Under the pieces are notes generated by a model. The model saw nothing but the letters and a program-made list of their open reading frames with translations. It was not told the origin of the DNA and did not search any database. Of a DNA stretch of 64,000 nt, positions 33,911 through 46,409 are shown piece after piece. A program made the translations under genes and the position numbers. The DNA is from Camellia lanceoleosa (Eukaryota > Streptophyta > Magnoliopsida > Ericales > Theaceae), in contig CM045759.1 in the NCBI GenBank assembly GCA_025200525.1, positions 7,192,001 through 7,256,000 of the forward strand, given 5' to 3'. Numbering within the stretch: the first letter of the stretch is position 1; each line of letters begins with the position of its first letter.

Positions 33911-36900
33911 TGTAAGCACCTCAGTTTTGACCACCCTTTAGATTTGGACACCTCTGATTGTTCATCCAATGATGATTTATATGTTTTTCGAATGCTCGAT
34001 TTCCTCAGCAGCCTACAAACCTTGCACCACTTTTGGACCAAAACAACATTTTTCCAAGTTTGACCACTCAGAGGTCTGCAGGCCCACTAGTGGCCGGTTG
34101 GCTAGAAGTGAGTGTATGACCGTCCCTCTAGTAGCCGACCGGCCACTTGTTTCGGTAAAACAGATATTTTGCTCCCAGCTATGCCAATTGTCTCCACAGG
34201 GCTTCTTGCTGAGGTTATTGTGCTTGATTTTCAGCACTTGAGGGTGAGGAATTGTTGGTTTATGAATCAAATTGTTACTCCTCTTCAAGAGGTATAACTT
34301 CTAGCCTCTTTACACTACTTCTTCTCTATCTTTACTTGCTGTTTTTGGACTGTTTTTCTACTGTTTTTATGGGCTGAAACTTGTGATTTAAAGCTATCAA
34401 AGTTAAGGGGTAACCCATCTCTTTTTGAACCTTGTCTCTTAAGTTTTTGCCCTTGTGTTTCCCATCTATTATTCAACTTTTTTCCATCTTCTTACCACTA
34501 TTTTAAGAGGTTTTCAAAGGCTAAAAATGTTGTTTTGAAGTCCCAAAAAACCTTTGGCTTGTTTACTAGCTTAACTTCTCAATTACTTTAGCTTACTCTT
34601 TTAGCTGTTTTTACCTTAATTTTAGCACGATTTTTAGCTATTTTAGGACTATTTTAGGTTGTTCACTTGGTTTATGCTTTGTATAGCATGTTTGTAGTGT
34701 AATGGTTCTTATAGGTTTGGTGTTTTAAGCATTAGACACCAACCTATTTGAGTTGATAGCATTTATTTTATGCTTTTCATATTGGTGTTCACCTCTAATC
34801 ATCTCTGCACTCTCTCTTTTTTTAGCTTTTTATTTCCTTGAGCATTGTTTCAACTGAGCATTGTTTAAGCTTAAGAAAAAGACCTTTTCATGCTTAATGA
34901 TTTAATCTCTTCGGAGGTTCATTACCAAGGTATTACATCTCTCTCATGCCCAAAACAACTTCTTCTTTGACACTTCTCTTCATTTAGTGGACTTAACCTT
35001 TCATTTTTGGACTAAAATAACTAAGGAATGGAAAGGTAATTAAAAGATGCAATAAAATTGGACTAAAATGGAACAAGATAATAAAATCAACTTGGGTTCA
35101 ATCGGACGTTAATTGAACCCCATTGAGTCTTGAGTCATTTCATACTTGTTAGTGATGATAATGATTCAAGATTCAAGGTCTACAACTTCCCTTAATCAAT
35201 TCCATGATAAGGAGGAGGTTTTGTTAGTCTTTTAGCTTCATTAATTGAACTTTTGTCCTTTGATCCATGAATCATCACACAATGAATTTGTGTTAATTGA
35301 TGGTTTGTGAATCAAGCCTACACATCCTTTGATCTGTTTTATGATAAGAAAAGGTTGGGTGGATAAACATCTCCTGAAAATACTCTGTTTGTGCTCTGTT
35401 TCTTGTTTGTTACAATAGGGCAGTAACAAAAACTAGTGGCCGGCCGGCCACCTCGTTGTATGGTCGACCACTTCTTCTGGTTGGTTAGCCCATTTTTTCA
35501 GTTGGGCAGTGTCCTTTTTCCTGCAGAACAGAGCAGATGCTGACAAAAAAAGAAAAAGAAAGTTCATTCTTCTGACTACAAAACAGGAGTATTTTGGTAG
35601 CCAAATAGGGGCATTTCGGGTAGAAAATCCGCACTCATGCATGAGCCATTCCTCACTTCTCGGGAGCCGTTAAATTATGGTTAGTAGGCTTGTAATAATT
35701 AATTAGCTCATTAATTCCGTATTGTAATTAATTAGCTAGTTTTTGTATTAATTAGTTAGAATGGTTAATTAATTTTGTGTTGTAATTAATTAGTTAGTTC
35801 TAATTTGTAAATAATTAGCTAGTGTAGTTGATCCATTTATGTTGGTTTTGTAATAGTTAGTTAATTTGGTAATTAGTTAGGACATTTATTCGGATCCTTT
35901 TGTGAGACGGCAAATATGTAATAATATAGTGTATGTCTTTCAACCCCCATTTCTTTCTCTCTTTTTTTTTGCTCGCTTATGATGGATAGCATTTAGCATC
36001 ATATTTACTTGGGATTTTCCATGACTTGCATCCACTCGTTTTGTATGCATTAGGGTTCGGCTCATCATACTAACCGATGTCAATTTCTAACTCGTTAAAT
36101 CAAAATGAACGTTCTTTTGCATGCCTTGAATTGACTTACATGCCATTCTAATAGCCAAACTTATCATTTACATAATGTATGTGTCGCATTAGTCATATTG
36201 CATTATTTAGGAGCATGCATTTCTTCTAATTATTTTGTTTTATTTGGTTTGTTTTGGAGTACTAGGTGATAATTTATTATTTTAGCATAGTGCATGTATG
36301 TTAGTGTTGTCATGTTGAACATAACTACCATGAGGCTAAGTGCTTAGTTGATATACCTGTTTGAATGCTGGTGGATGAAGGCCTTTTACTTAAAATTGGA
36401 ATAAATTGATTAATGTAAATACGAGCTCATTTTTTCAAGTGACAAGTATTCAAAACACTTTTTCAAAACACACATAAAATCAATGCGCTCCAAATTTTGT
36501 GAAGTGGTCTATACTTGTGTGCATTACCTAGTAAAGATAGTATAATAATCAGAACAAGAGCATATAATATAAATAAAAAATCACATCAAGATTAGTAGAG
36601 GTCGATTTTTGATTGGGTGAGAGGAGTGCTTAAATCATGACCTTCCCCTCTCACACCTAAGTTCCCGAGCTGAGACACTTTGGTGATGACAAATAAGTGG
36701 CCTTTGGCACGAGCCACAGGTTTCCTAAATTTCTCAAAAATATTTAGGTGACGACTCTGAAATTTGGCAAAGCGGTTCATTTTTGGCATTTTTGATTAAA
36801 AATCAATTTTCCAAAAGATTTTTCGGATTTAGACTCATTTGTGTTTATCTGTTTTGCATTGCACTTGTGAAATCAGATTCAGAACCACGGGAGTTCGAAC

Positions 36901-36945
36901 TGTAGGGCTAATCATATCTGAAAGGAGTACAAAAAGCAAGCAATA
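33911..36945 (+). repeat. LTR of element A, about 3.0 kb
   Basis: The start TGTAAGCACCTCAGTTTTGACC aligns to TGTAGACACCCCATTTTGAC of other LTRs here. The last 350 bp (CCCCTCTCACACCTAAG, GGTGACGACTCTG, TGCATTGCACTTGTGA) align with 51385-51681 of element B. The end is set by alignment to GTTTCTGG, the primer-site region. A GGCCGGCCGGCCAC palindrome lies near 35438 and GGCCGACC/GGCCGG motifs near 34092-34145. An alternative start is TGTAACACCC at 33901. Confidence 0.7.
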
Positions 36946-38169
36946 GTTTCTGGCAACTTTGTTGGGAAAATTAGAGAACTTGACTTGAAATTCATGATGT
37001 GAAATTTTATCTACCTATATATGTTCTTTGCATTGGTTCTTTAAGTCACTGTGTCTTCCATCTGCTATTCTTGGACGGTTTTCTGGAGGCTTGCCCAGAA
37101 GCTTGCCAAAAGGCTGATCAGTCATGGGCTTTGCCATGTTGGAAACACAATCCTTGGATTTGGACTACCTTTGTACCGTTTAATCCTCCTTTCACTTCTC
37201 GGAGTTAGGTGTGAGAGGTATATTAGGTAGTCTTGCTGAGGTACCGCTTTTGACCATTTGGCCTAGCTGCATATACTAAAGCCATAGGGACTGTTCTAAA
37301 CTAAGACAAGTTGTTTACCCATATGCAGGATTGTGTGAAACCGCTTGTTTGGAGTAGTGAAACCCTAGTTTATGAAAAAACTAGGATAGGGTAACCCCTA
37401 ACCCCTCATAGGGGTGTTTTGGCTCTTTTTTAACTGGTATGTGCTTTAGAGTGAAACTGTGCAGGAATGTTCATATCAGTGGCAGAATTGGTATATGTTT
37501 TAGGATAGAATTCAGTGTGGAGTACAGTCTTACAACTTTGATCATGTTTGTGTTGATAACATCTTAGCTGAGATGCTACACGGTTTTTGATTACTGTTCT
37601 TTTGCTTTATTTCTTTTGCTAGGTAGTTTAAAACCATAGCTTCAAAAGGTTTTGATATCCCCTAAGTACTTTGGATTTGTCTCAGAAGACTTTGCAAAGT
37701 CGGAGATCTTGTTCGGGGACAACCCGTGTTTGCTTCGCTATCACCAATTACTAGGCGAATGAGGGTTAGATAGAATTCACTAGTCCAGTTCATCCAACAA
37801 ACACCCTTCAGCTCACCTGTATTCAATCTAGTTCAAGAATAGTCATCTACTTCTAGTTCAGCTCAGGAATATTCACCCATTCCAATGGCGCAGTATCCAT
37901 TGGCAGATATGGAGGAATTAATACTCCATTTGCAGCAAACAGTTGAGACACTACAACATAATGTGGCTTGTCAGGCTGAGGTCATAACTAGGCTATAGCA
38001 ACAGCAACCCCAGCCAGCCGTGTCCTCTACATCCCATGTACTCACTACAGCTATCCTTGTGCCCGGTGCCACTACTAATATTGCTACTGCTCAAGATCCC
38101 CAAGCTCAGGGTGTCCCGATTTTCCCAATCCAAATATAATCTATCCCAGCACAAGTTCTAGAGCCTCGG
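36946..38169 (+). pseudogene. Element A leader and gag N-terminal part
   Basis: It starts with the primer-site region GTTTCTGGCAACTTTGTTGG, a drifted version of the GTTTCTAGCGACTCTACTAG found in B. The leader continues with sequence shared with B (AGGTA-n-TTTGATATCCCCTAAGT versus CTGATATCCCCCAAGT). From about 37880 a glutamine/proline-rich frame (EELILHLQQTVETL) resembles the N-terminal spacer of Tat gag. It breaks at TAG codons and is cut at 38169 by the solo LTR. Confidence 0.6.
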
Positions 38170-40602
38170 TGTCATGACCCAAACCCACCTCTATGGGTTA
38201 AGGACACAACCGGCCAGTAATCAAGGGATTACCTACGGCCTCAAACCAAACCAGACGTAACTCATCAGAGTAAAAGGGCCAAACGGAAGCAAACTTACAA
38301 ATTATCCATAGAGCTGTGCTTACATGGCACATCATAACAAATCATATACGTACATGTCAATAACTCACGTCAAAATAAGTAATAACACAAAGTTCTGTAC
38401 ATACAAGATCATTAAGTCTAAGTCGGTCAAACCTAAAGTTTATATACAAAAGTGATCCGATGTTTTCGCCAACGTAACAAAACCATAACAAAAGAGCAAA
38501 AGAGGTGAAGACAAGTCTTGTGCGCGAAACGTTTGGGCTGACTCTTCAAAACCTTGACTATTTCACACAAACTTCATTGAGGCTGGGTTTGGACCTCCCT
38601 TGGCTTACCTACAGACACATGAATGAGTGTGAGCGAAAGCCCAGTGAATAATATCAAATAAAGAAGATACACGAACAGTATTTGGAACGACATGCACCAA
38701 CTGGCCTTGGGCCCAATTCATATTTCTATCTAGCATATATATACACATATAGGTCAAGTAACTACGGTCCCAAACACATCAGACGGCCTCAGGCCCAATC
38801 CATTCATGTCAAACGGCCTTCGGCCCATCCATTCTTTCATTCATGTCGGACTGCCCTTTGGCCTAACCATTCTTTCATTCATGTCGGACTGGCCTTTGGC
38901 CCAACCATTCTTTCATTCATGTTAGACTGGCCTTTGGCCCAACCATTCTTTCATTTATGTCAGACTGGCCTTTGGCCTATTCATTCATTCATTTATGTCA
39001 GACTGGCCTTTGGCCCATTCATTGGCATAGCAAACATTCGTCCACCATTCAAATTAACGAACTTATAAGACTTACATAGAAGTAAGCAATTGGACAAATA
39101 ACATACTTCAGATATCTTTATTAAGATATTACTCACTGTGTTCTGCTGGTGGATTCACCCTTGAGCTCGACCCTACACATTAAATAACACATATGGGTCA
39201 CAAACGATTCAATCCGTTCTTAATTCATACATCCCTCTTAGGCTTCTTTCTTATTCCTTTAATTCATTCATAATGCTCAATGCATGCCTAAGAGTACTTA
39301 GAAGTGAAAGGGAACGGAAAATGAAACACATAATACATTTACAAAATTTCAAAAATAGGGTCCCCGCTTGAGCGTGGACTTTCCCGCTCGAGCGGACCCA
39401 TTAGGTCTGCAAAAGTACTGGTTGCCTCGTTTTTACGCTTGAGTATGAAGTCGGGCGCTCGAACTGAAAGTCTCACTACATGGCTCCCTGCTTGAGCGGA
39501 CACCCATGTCTGCAAAACTTCTAGGAGCTTGCATTTCCTGCTCGAGCGTCGACTTCCTCGCTCGAGCGGACATGCCAAATTCTGAAAAATCCAGAATTGT
39601 TTTTCAAGTTCAAACTCGACCTCCAAAGGTTCAAAACTCATAATTTTGGTTCCAAAACATGCAAATACATTATATATCATGAGTATACAAGCAAGATGAG
39701 GTCAATTGCTCAAAATCATGGTCCAATTCTTCCAAATTAATCAACATTTCTTTGTATAATCAAGGGTCATGCATTCAAACTTTACATAAGCCCCATACCT
39801 TCAATAATCAAACATGCATGTCAAAAATATGGTGCAAATGGTGGTTATTCTCATGAAGGTCAACCAAAACCATGCTTGCATGTATGATCCAACTCACAAT
39901 CTTTTATAATTGACAAGCTTCATGTTAGATTATGCAACTTCATAGCAATTCATAGCAATTCTCTACATGCATGCACACATGGACTTCAATCTCAACTTAA
40001 TCAACTCAATTCATGATCTAACTCACCATTTAATCTTCAATTCACAAAATCACAAGCTCAAACTCATGAATTTACTCACCTAGGAGCTTTAATCTTCATA
40101 AATTCTAGTTGAATCTTGCGTCTAACCTTTCAATTTTACAAACTCGAGCCAAACACACAATTCTCCTTCTTTCTTCCTCTCTAGAGCCGGCCCCTCACTC
40201 TCACTAGTGTGTAATTCAGATTTTGAGTTCAAGAAGAAGTGAAGATAAGTGTAATGGGGCCTATTTATAGGCTCTCTTAATTACAAGGCACTAATATTAA
40301 TTAATTGAGCATTATTACATCAATTTAATCTATTTAATTTGTTCTGAATCAATTTTCAATGAAATTTCACCGTAGGTTCTAAAAATTACGCTAATCAAAT
40401 AGCGTAGTCAATTTCGGCTTTTGTGGCCGATAAGGCCTTCAATTTTCAGTTTATAACAGTAAGTTGAATAGATATTCCCACGGCGAACAGATAGAAATTC
40501 AAAACCACATATATTCACATAATGGCACACAAAATCATATTAAACATATAATCACAACCATAATTAAGATCAATTAGCATAATACGGAATAGGGTTATCA
40601 CA
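38170..40602 (-). mobile_element. Solo LTR of the Tekay family in element A, TSD CTCGG
   Basis: It begins TGTCATGACCCAAACCC and ends TTATCACA, the reverse complement of the termini of the Tekay LTRs at 10706 and 23988. Both flanks are CTCGG (38165-38169 and 40603-40607). Length is 2433 bp. It shows the same internal landmarks in complement: a 40-bp repeat with ACTGGCCTTTGGCCCA-n-CATTCTTTCATTCAT (38756-39020, six or so units) and CTCGAGCG motifs (39362-39570). Confidence 0.92.
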
Positions 40603-41450
40603 CTCGGTTTATCAAGCCAGGGCACCGTTCGCGTTCGAAGTTAATCAAACTACGTCAAAGTCAACAAATTGTAGAAACTATTCAAAAAAATGCAAGGGGT
40701 CAATTCCATTCCAAACATAGAGGATAGATACATTGAGTCTGTTATTACACTACCAAAATGGCTTAAGATGCCGCATATTGACCGCTTTGATGGATCCGGG
40801 GATCCTATGATTCATTTATGGCTGTTTTAAGACATCTTGCGTCCGATGGGTTTAACTAGACTATAGAAGCTTTCCCTTTTCGGTCAAAATATATCAGGGA
40901 TAGCGGCCATCTAGTACGCTAAGTTGGAAGATTCTGTAAAGTAGAATTGAGAGGAATTAGCTGAGTCCTTCATGGCTCAATACTCTTACATTACGCAAAT
41001 CGAGGTCACAACCCATGATCTCAAGACGACGCATCAAGAGCGAAAGGAAGGTTTCTTCGAGTTTGTGACAAGATGGAGGGCCAAAGCCTCAATGATGACC
41101 ACTTGACCTTCAGAGAAAAACCAGATTAGAATGGTTGTCCGGAACCTGCATATTATAGAAAATGATTGTTCTCCCCTTATTTACATTCATAGAGCTTCAT
41201 GAAATGGGCGTTCAAATTGAGGATGCCATGAAACAAGGGTTTATTACTGATGATAAGGAGTCAGCTAAGAGGCCATTTGTTCGTAGTTCCAATACTACCA
41301 GTAGTAGCACAGCTAGGAGGCCATCAAACATAAGTGTTATCATCACAACCAAGACTACCGACCCCACCCGACCTCTGAGTAGGACCACAAACATTGTCCA
41401 ACCCCACATGACCTCTGAGTAGAACTTTTAACCAACTGAACATGACCCTA
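40603..41450 (+). pseudogene. Element A gag
   Basis: The frame reads IPNIEDRYIES, KMPHIDRFDGSGDPMIHL, ELAESFMAQYSYI, then THQERKEGFFEFVTRWRAKASMM and IRMVVRNL, matching the retrotransposon gag domain of Tat elements (P-n-F-n-Y-n-GxGDP, then the RW segment). Multiple in-frame stops (after HLWLF, after PMGLTRL and others) and at least one frameshift near 41160 disable it. Compared with B, the FDGSGDP segment is retained here. Confidence 0.8.
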
Positions 41451-42760
41451 CCCAAAGCCATGTAGGTACTGATCAAGAAAGGGCACCTAAAACCCTTAGA
41501 ACCTTGCCCACTTCTTTACATTCTTCCACCCAAACATAACCCCATACAATATTGTGCTTTCCACCAGTAGCATGGTCATGAAACCGACCGATGTTTCCGC
41601 TTGCGTCATGAGATTCAGGATCTCATTGACAACAAGGTCATCGCTCCACTCCAGAAACCAAATGTAACCACAAACCCGCTTCCAGCCCATAATCAAGTCC
41701 CCCTCCACCCCGAAACCTTTACCTCATCCATACATTATCCACCTCCTATGACCCCAGCATCAATATTACTCCTTTCCACCTACCAAAACCGATGTTGTTC
41801 ATTCCCGAAGGCACATATTTGTACATGATGGACACATTTGGTCTGCAACCTGAGCCTCACAATGTGGTGACAACACTTGCGGTGAAGGAGGTTTGACTTC
41901 GGAGGAAGGTACTGGCCTGTCGTCGGAGTGTCCCAGTGACCTATTTGAAAGGGCATATAACCTGAGTTGCTATATTGTGCCAACTATTCAAACCAGGCTT
42001 GAAGTAGTGCTACCAACCTTTGTAGACATCAATGTGGATTGGGAGGATGGCCTGAGCCAAGGGTTAGACGACTTGGCGAATCTTGAAAAAGACCTGGACA
42101 ACTTGCAGTTCTTCGACGAATAGGATCAAGGGAATGTACATGTTGGGTGGTTTGATTTGAATGGGTTGACTGATAATGCCAGATGGTTGAGTGATGAGCT
42201 AGACAAGGAAGAATAAATTGGGATGAAACTAGATGGAAAGAATGTAGAGCTAATTGCAGTAGCCAGGAAGGCTGATGAGAAAGGAAAACTGCCGGAGGAC
42301 ACAGATGCGGGTAATCCAACCTGAGAAACGGGTGTTGTGAAAGCCACAGATACTGAACAGGAAGCTGTTCGAGATAGAAAGAATTGAAGACAGCCTGAGA
42401 ACTGCAACAATGTTGCCTTGAGGGGGACACTTGTACTGTGAAGATGATCTGAGTTGAGCCGGACGACTACTTGTCGGCAGTTGATGGCGAGTGGTGGGAC
42501 GATAATGATCTATATTTGGCCCATACTGATGAAGATTTGGGAGATTGCATGCCGGATGATACATGGTATTCTGAGGAGATATATCATCTCACTAGAAGTG
42601 AACGGTATTTTAAGCCTCCATACCTAGACCAAGCAGAGCAATCAGGAAAGGACCGGGAAGTCGAGAATGAAAAGGAGAAATGGTTAGAAAAAGAGTTAGT
42701 TTTGAAGCAGCTCAAGAAGATCCAAGCTGATATCTCTATCTAGGGACTCTTTATGGCTTC
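41451..42760 (+). pseudogene. Element A gag-pro linker, acidic and degenerate
   Basis: Short frames with stops. Landmarks shared with element B are CFRLRHEIQDLIDNKVI near 41600, DLANLEKDLDNLQFFDE near 42085 and EIYHLTRSERYFKPPYLDQ near 42575, followed by a Lys/Glu-rich coiled-coil-like stretch. The function of this linker is unknown to me. Its conservation between A and B shows it is element sequence, not a host gene. Confidence 0.65.
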
Positions 42761-42764
42761 ATAG

Positions 42765-43200
42765 GTGCGCCGACAGGCCGTATTGTCGGCAATGGACAAG
42801 GCTAAATTGTCCATTGATACTACACCTGAGCAACTTGTGGGTCTGGTCTTTCCAAGTGGTGCTAAGCCAGTGATCACTTTCTTCAACAAAGAGCTGCCAC
42901 CGGAAGGCTTGGCTCACAATAAGCCATTATACATATCTGTGGAGTGGAGAGAGAAATGGGTACCGGTGGTGTTGGCAGACATCAGTTCTGCCATTAATGT
43001 CAGTCCTTCCCACATTGCCTATGCGATAGGCCTCAAACCAATAGACTTCGTTCCCACGGCCTAGGTGATATGGGCATATGACAACATAAGCAGAGAAGTC
43101 ACGGGGATAATGAAAATGCGAGTCTAGGTAGGCCCATCTGAGCAAGAGATCGAGTTCCACGTACTAGATATGCCAACTACCTTTAACCTACTTTCAGTAA
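42765..43200 (+). pseudogene. Element A aspartic protease, active site lost
   Basis: The frame includes PLYISVEWREKWVPVVLADISSAINVSPSHIAYAIGL (shown in part, at 42930-43040). Element B has LIDTGSTVNVC at the same place, so the catalytic DTGS is changed to DISS here. The frame stops at 43063 and continues in a shifted frame with EFHVLDMPTTFNLL. Confidence 0.75.
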
Positions 43201-44165
43201 GGCCTTGGTTACATCACGTGAAAGCTGTGTCCTCCACCCTCCATCAAATGCTAAAGCATCCTCATGAGGGAGGAGTAGTAACAGTTTTTGGGAACTCATC
43301 CATACATCCACTGCTGGAGGTGACTACACCATTGCTAGAGATCAATCATGGAGTTGAGGATGTATTCCTCTCAGGATTCACTCTGGCAGAAGCCTGGATA
43401 GTGCAGACAATATTGGTTGTAGACAAGGGCATGTTTGTCAATGCCCAGTTCATCTACTTCATGAACAAGCTGCGGCATATTCCGGGAAATGGGGCTCGGA
43501 AGGAGCGGGCGAAAAGGTGTTACAGCACTAGCCGATGTGCCATACAACCCGCATGCCTTTGGAATGGGCTATGTGCCCACTAAAGAGGACTGGATAAGAA
43601 ATGGAGAAGAAATGAGGGGTAGAGCCAAGGCCAAGAGAGCTGGGAAGCATTATGAACTCGTCTACAGGCCAATTTCAGAGACTCTGAATGGGCGTTTTGT
43701 TAGAGAGGGAAAAGATTTCCCCTTTGTGGCTTTGTCGAGCCTTGGGTTAGTTTCTCAAACGAACGTGTTCCCGGGTTCAAGATCTTCTTTGATCATCAGC
43801 TATAAGATAGTGATGAAGAAATGGCAGAACCAAACATCAACGCTAGCCGGAACAAAGCAGATGATTCAGACAACAGCGAGGCTGAAGTAGGGGTAGCACT
43901 AGCTAATCTCTTGACAGATCCCGTGACCGACATGGAGAACTTGGAGGATAACTTTACTATCTCCATGATTGAGGAAGAACCAAGTGTGGACTTAATCGGT
44001 GGAATTCTGGGTGCGTCAAGGGTACCATGTCTTACTTGGCAGCTGGAGAAAGGTTTTCTTTCTAGTTCTGAATTGGGTGATGAGTTGGAACCAGATTCCA
44101 CTGAGTTTGTAGAGTCAGAATCAGATTCCAGTCAGTCCGGGGAGTCTAAGTTTGGCATTCCTTAG
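43200..44165 (+). pseudogene. Element A protease-RT linker with G-patch-like segment
   Basis: A frame at 43489-43600 gives MGLGRSGRKGV followed by NPHAFGMGY, preceded in another frame by LRHIPGN. Joined in concept this resembles a G-patch (glycine-rich RNA-binding motif), and element B has the same block in one frame at 55445. A single-base shift separates the two halves. Downstream, acidic sequence leads to the RT. Confidence 0.55.
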
Positions 44166-44339
44166 AGTGGTAACCCAAATGCCAAGGTCCTATCGAGGTC
44201 CTTTTTTCTTTTCTATTTTGAGTTTGTTATAACCGAAGAGCCGGAACTTATGAATGAAAACACTGCAGATTCTGTGTACTTTTATGTGCCGCTAATTTAT
44301 TGCATTGACCAAGAATTTTTAGAATTTTAATGAAAACAA

Positions 44340-45420
44340 AGAGGAAGAAATTCCTCTGGCTTTGAATAACTTGATTGATCGAGAGGAGGAGAGGCGTGCT
44401 AAGCCCTGTATTGATGAAATCAATGCCATTAATGTGGGTATTGAGAAGGATCCACGCTTGGTCCAAATCGAGTCCACATTGTCTTCCGAGGAATGCGAGC
44501 ATTTAATTGCTTTATTAAAAGATTTCAAAGATGTTTTCGTGTGGTCTTACGAAGACATGCCTGGAATCGACCCTGAAATCATACAACATCGGATCCCTCT
44601 TAACCTTGAGGCCCAACCTGTCAAACAGAAACTGCACAGAATTTGTCCGGATTGGGCATTGAAAATCAAGGAAGAGGTCACCAAGCATATTGATGCAGGA
44701 TTCTTGTTAGTATCCGAGTATCTAACTTCGTTGACCAATATCGTCCCAGTTTTGAAGAAGGATGGTAGAATCAGGATTTGTGTCGACTTCCGAGACTTGA
44801 ACAGAGCTAGCCCGAAGGACGATTTTTCGCTGCCATACATTGATGAGTTGGTAGACTTCATCGTAGGCCATGTATTGCTATCATTCATGGATGAGTTTTC
44901 CGGGTATAACTAGATTCTGATGGCACCTAAAAATAGAGAAAAGACTACTTTCCCTACACTGTGGTGCACTTACTGCCACTGGGTCATACCTTTTGGGTTG
45001 AAGAAAGCTAGGGCTACATATCAGAGGGCTGCGACCACCATTTTACACGACATGATCCACTAAGAGATTGAGGTGTATGTGGATGACATGATTGTCAAGT
45101 CCAAAGAGTGAGAAGGCCACTACGCCGCACTGGAAAAATTCTTTTAACAAATCAGAGAGTACAGATTAAGGTTAAACCCACAAAAATGCACCTTTGATGT
45201 AACAGTAGGGAAAATGATGGGATTTCTGATCACACAGTGGGGAATTGAAGTAGATCTTTCCAAAATCAAGGCCATCTTAGAAATGCCACCACTAAGGACT
45301 GAAAAGGAGGTGCGCAGCTTTCTAGGCAAGGTGTAATTCATAAGACGGTTTATTTCAAAATTAACCTTAACTTGTGAACCACTATTTGGTCTCCTGAAGA
45401 AATGGAAGAAGTTCCGATGG
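44340..45420 (+). pseudogene. Element A reverse transcriptase
   Basis: A long clean frame at 44362-44913 carries the RT leader (DFKDVFVWSYEDMPGIDP), then IVPVLKKDGRIRICVDFRDLNRASPKDDF, LPYIDELVD and FMDEFSGYN. After a stop at 44911 it continues with PFGLKKARATYQR and the catalytic YVDDMIVKS (about 45074-45100). The thumb region follows (LNPQKCTFDV, FISKLTLTCEPLFGLLKK). Stops occur at 44911, 45061, 45108, 45145 and later. YVDD itself is intact. Confidence 0.88.
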
Positions 45421-45950
45421 GATGATCGATGTTAGTTTTCTTTTGAACAGGTCAAGTAGGACCTCTAGAATCCCCCTGTATTGTTGCCATCAAAGCCGAG
45501 GAAGCCTCTGATTTTGTATTTGTCGGTAACAGATTCAACCATGGGGTGCATGCTAGCTTAGGAATCTGAAGATATGGTGGAGAAGGCTATGTACTACTTG
45601 AGCAAGAAGATGCTGGACTAAGAGACCCGCTACACTCCCTTAGAGAAAGCTTGCTTAGCCTTGGTATGGGTTACTAGGAAGTTAAGGTACTACTTGTTAG
45701 CTCACTCTATAATCTTGATTTCGAGATTAGATCCTATCAACTATCTCTTTGAGAAACCAGCACTTACGGGCATGCTAGCTCATTGGTTGCTTCTTCTCTC
45801 TGAATTTGATCTCAAATATATCATGCGCAAATCAGTTAATGGGAGAGCTGTAGTAGAATTCCTGGTAAACCACCTGGTGGAAAGCGATAAAGCAGTGAAA
45901 TACCTATTCCCAAATGAAGATATTCTGCAGGTAGAAGAGGAAACATGGAC
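45421..45950 (+). pseudogene. Element A RNase H (Gypsy type)
   Basis: Frames give LILYLSVTDSTMGCMLA, MYYLSKKMLD, ETRYTPLEKACLALVW and SRLDPINYLFEKPALTGMLAHWLLLLSEFDL, the usual Ty3/Gypsy RNase H signatures. TAG codons interrupt after MLA and MLD. The last part is open from 45661. Confidence 0.8.
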
Positions 45951-46200
45951 AATGTACTTTGACAGAGCATCTAATCAGTATGGTTATGGGATAGGGGTGT
46001 TGCTGATAGCACCCGATGATTCCCATATAACCCTAGCCTTCAAACTCCAATTCAAAGTGTCTAACAACGAAGCAAAATACAAGGCGTGTATTGCTAGTTT
46101 GGAAACTGCCCTAGAACTAGGGGCAATAAGGTTGGACGTCATCGGAGACTCAAACTTGGTTGTTTTTCAAGCAAATAGAGACTAGAAAGTCAAAGAAGAG
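45940..46200 (+). pseudogene. Element A second RNase H (archaeal type)
   Basis: The frame TMYFDRASNQYGYGIGVLL, then AFKLQFKVSNNEAKYKACI, LETALELGAI and DSNLVVFQANRD is the RVT_3-like RNase H found in Tat elements in addition to the standard one. The first catalytic Asp (YFDR) and the late Asp (GDSN) are present. The usual Glu in the NNxAEYEA block reads as Lys (EAKYKA). It ends at a TAG at 46183. Confidence 0.8.
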
Positions 46201-46409
46201 AAAATAAAGGTTTATCATCAGACTGTAGATATTATGATTCCGAGGTTTGAAAAGCTGACATTTACATATCTATTGAGAGAGAACAACTGGTTCCCTGACG
46301 CAGTGACAACTCTATCTTCTATGATAGACATCCCGTTGGGAGTGAAGATGCGTCCAATCATCATTGAACAGAAGCACACGCCTGCCTATGAGACTACTGC
46401 CTGCAATAG

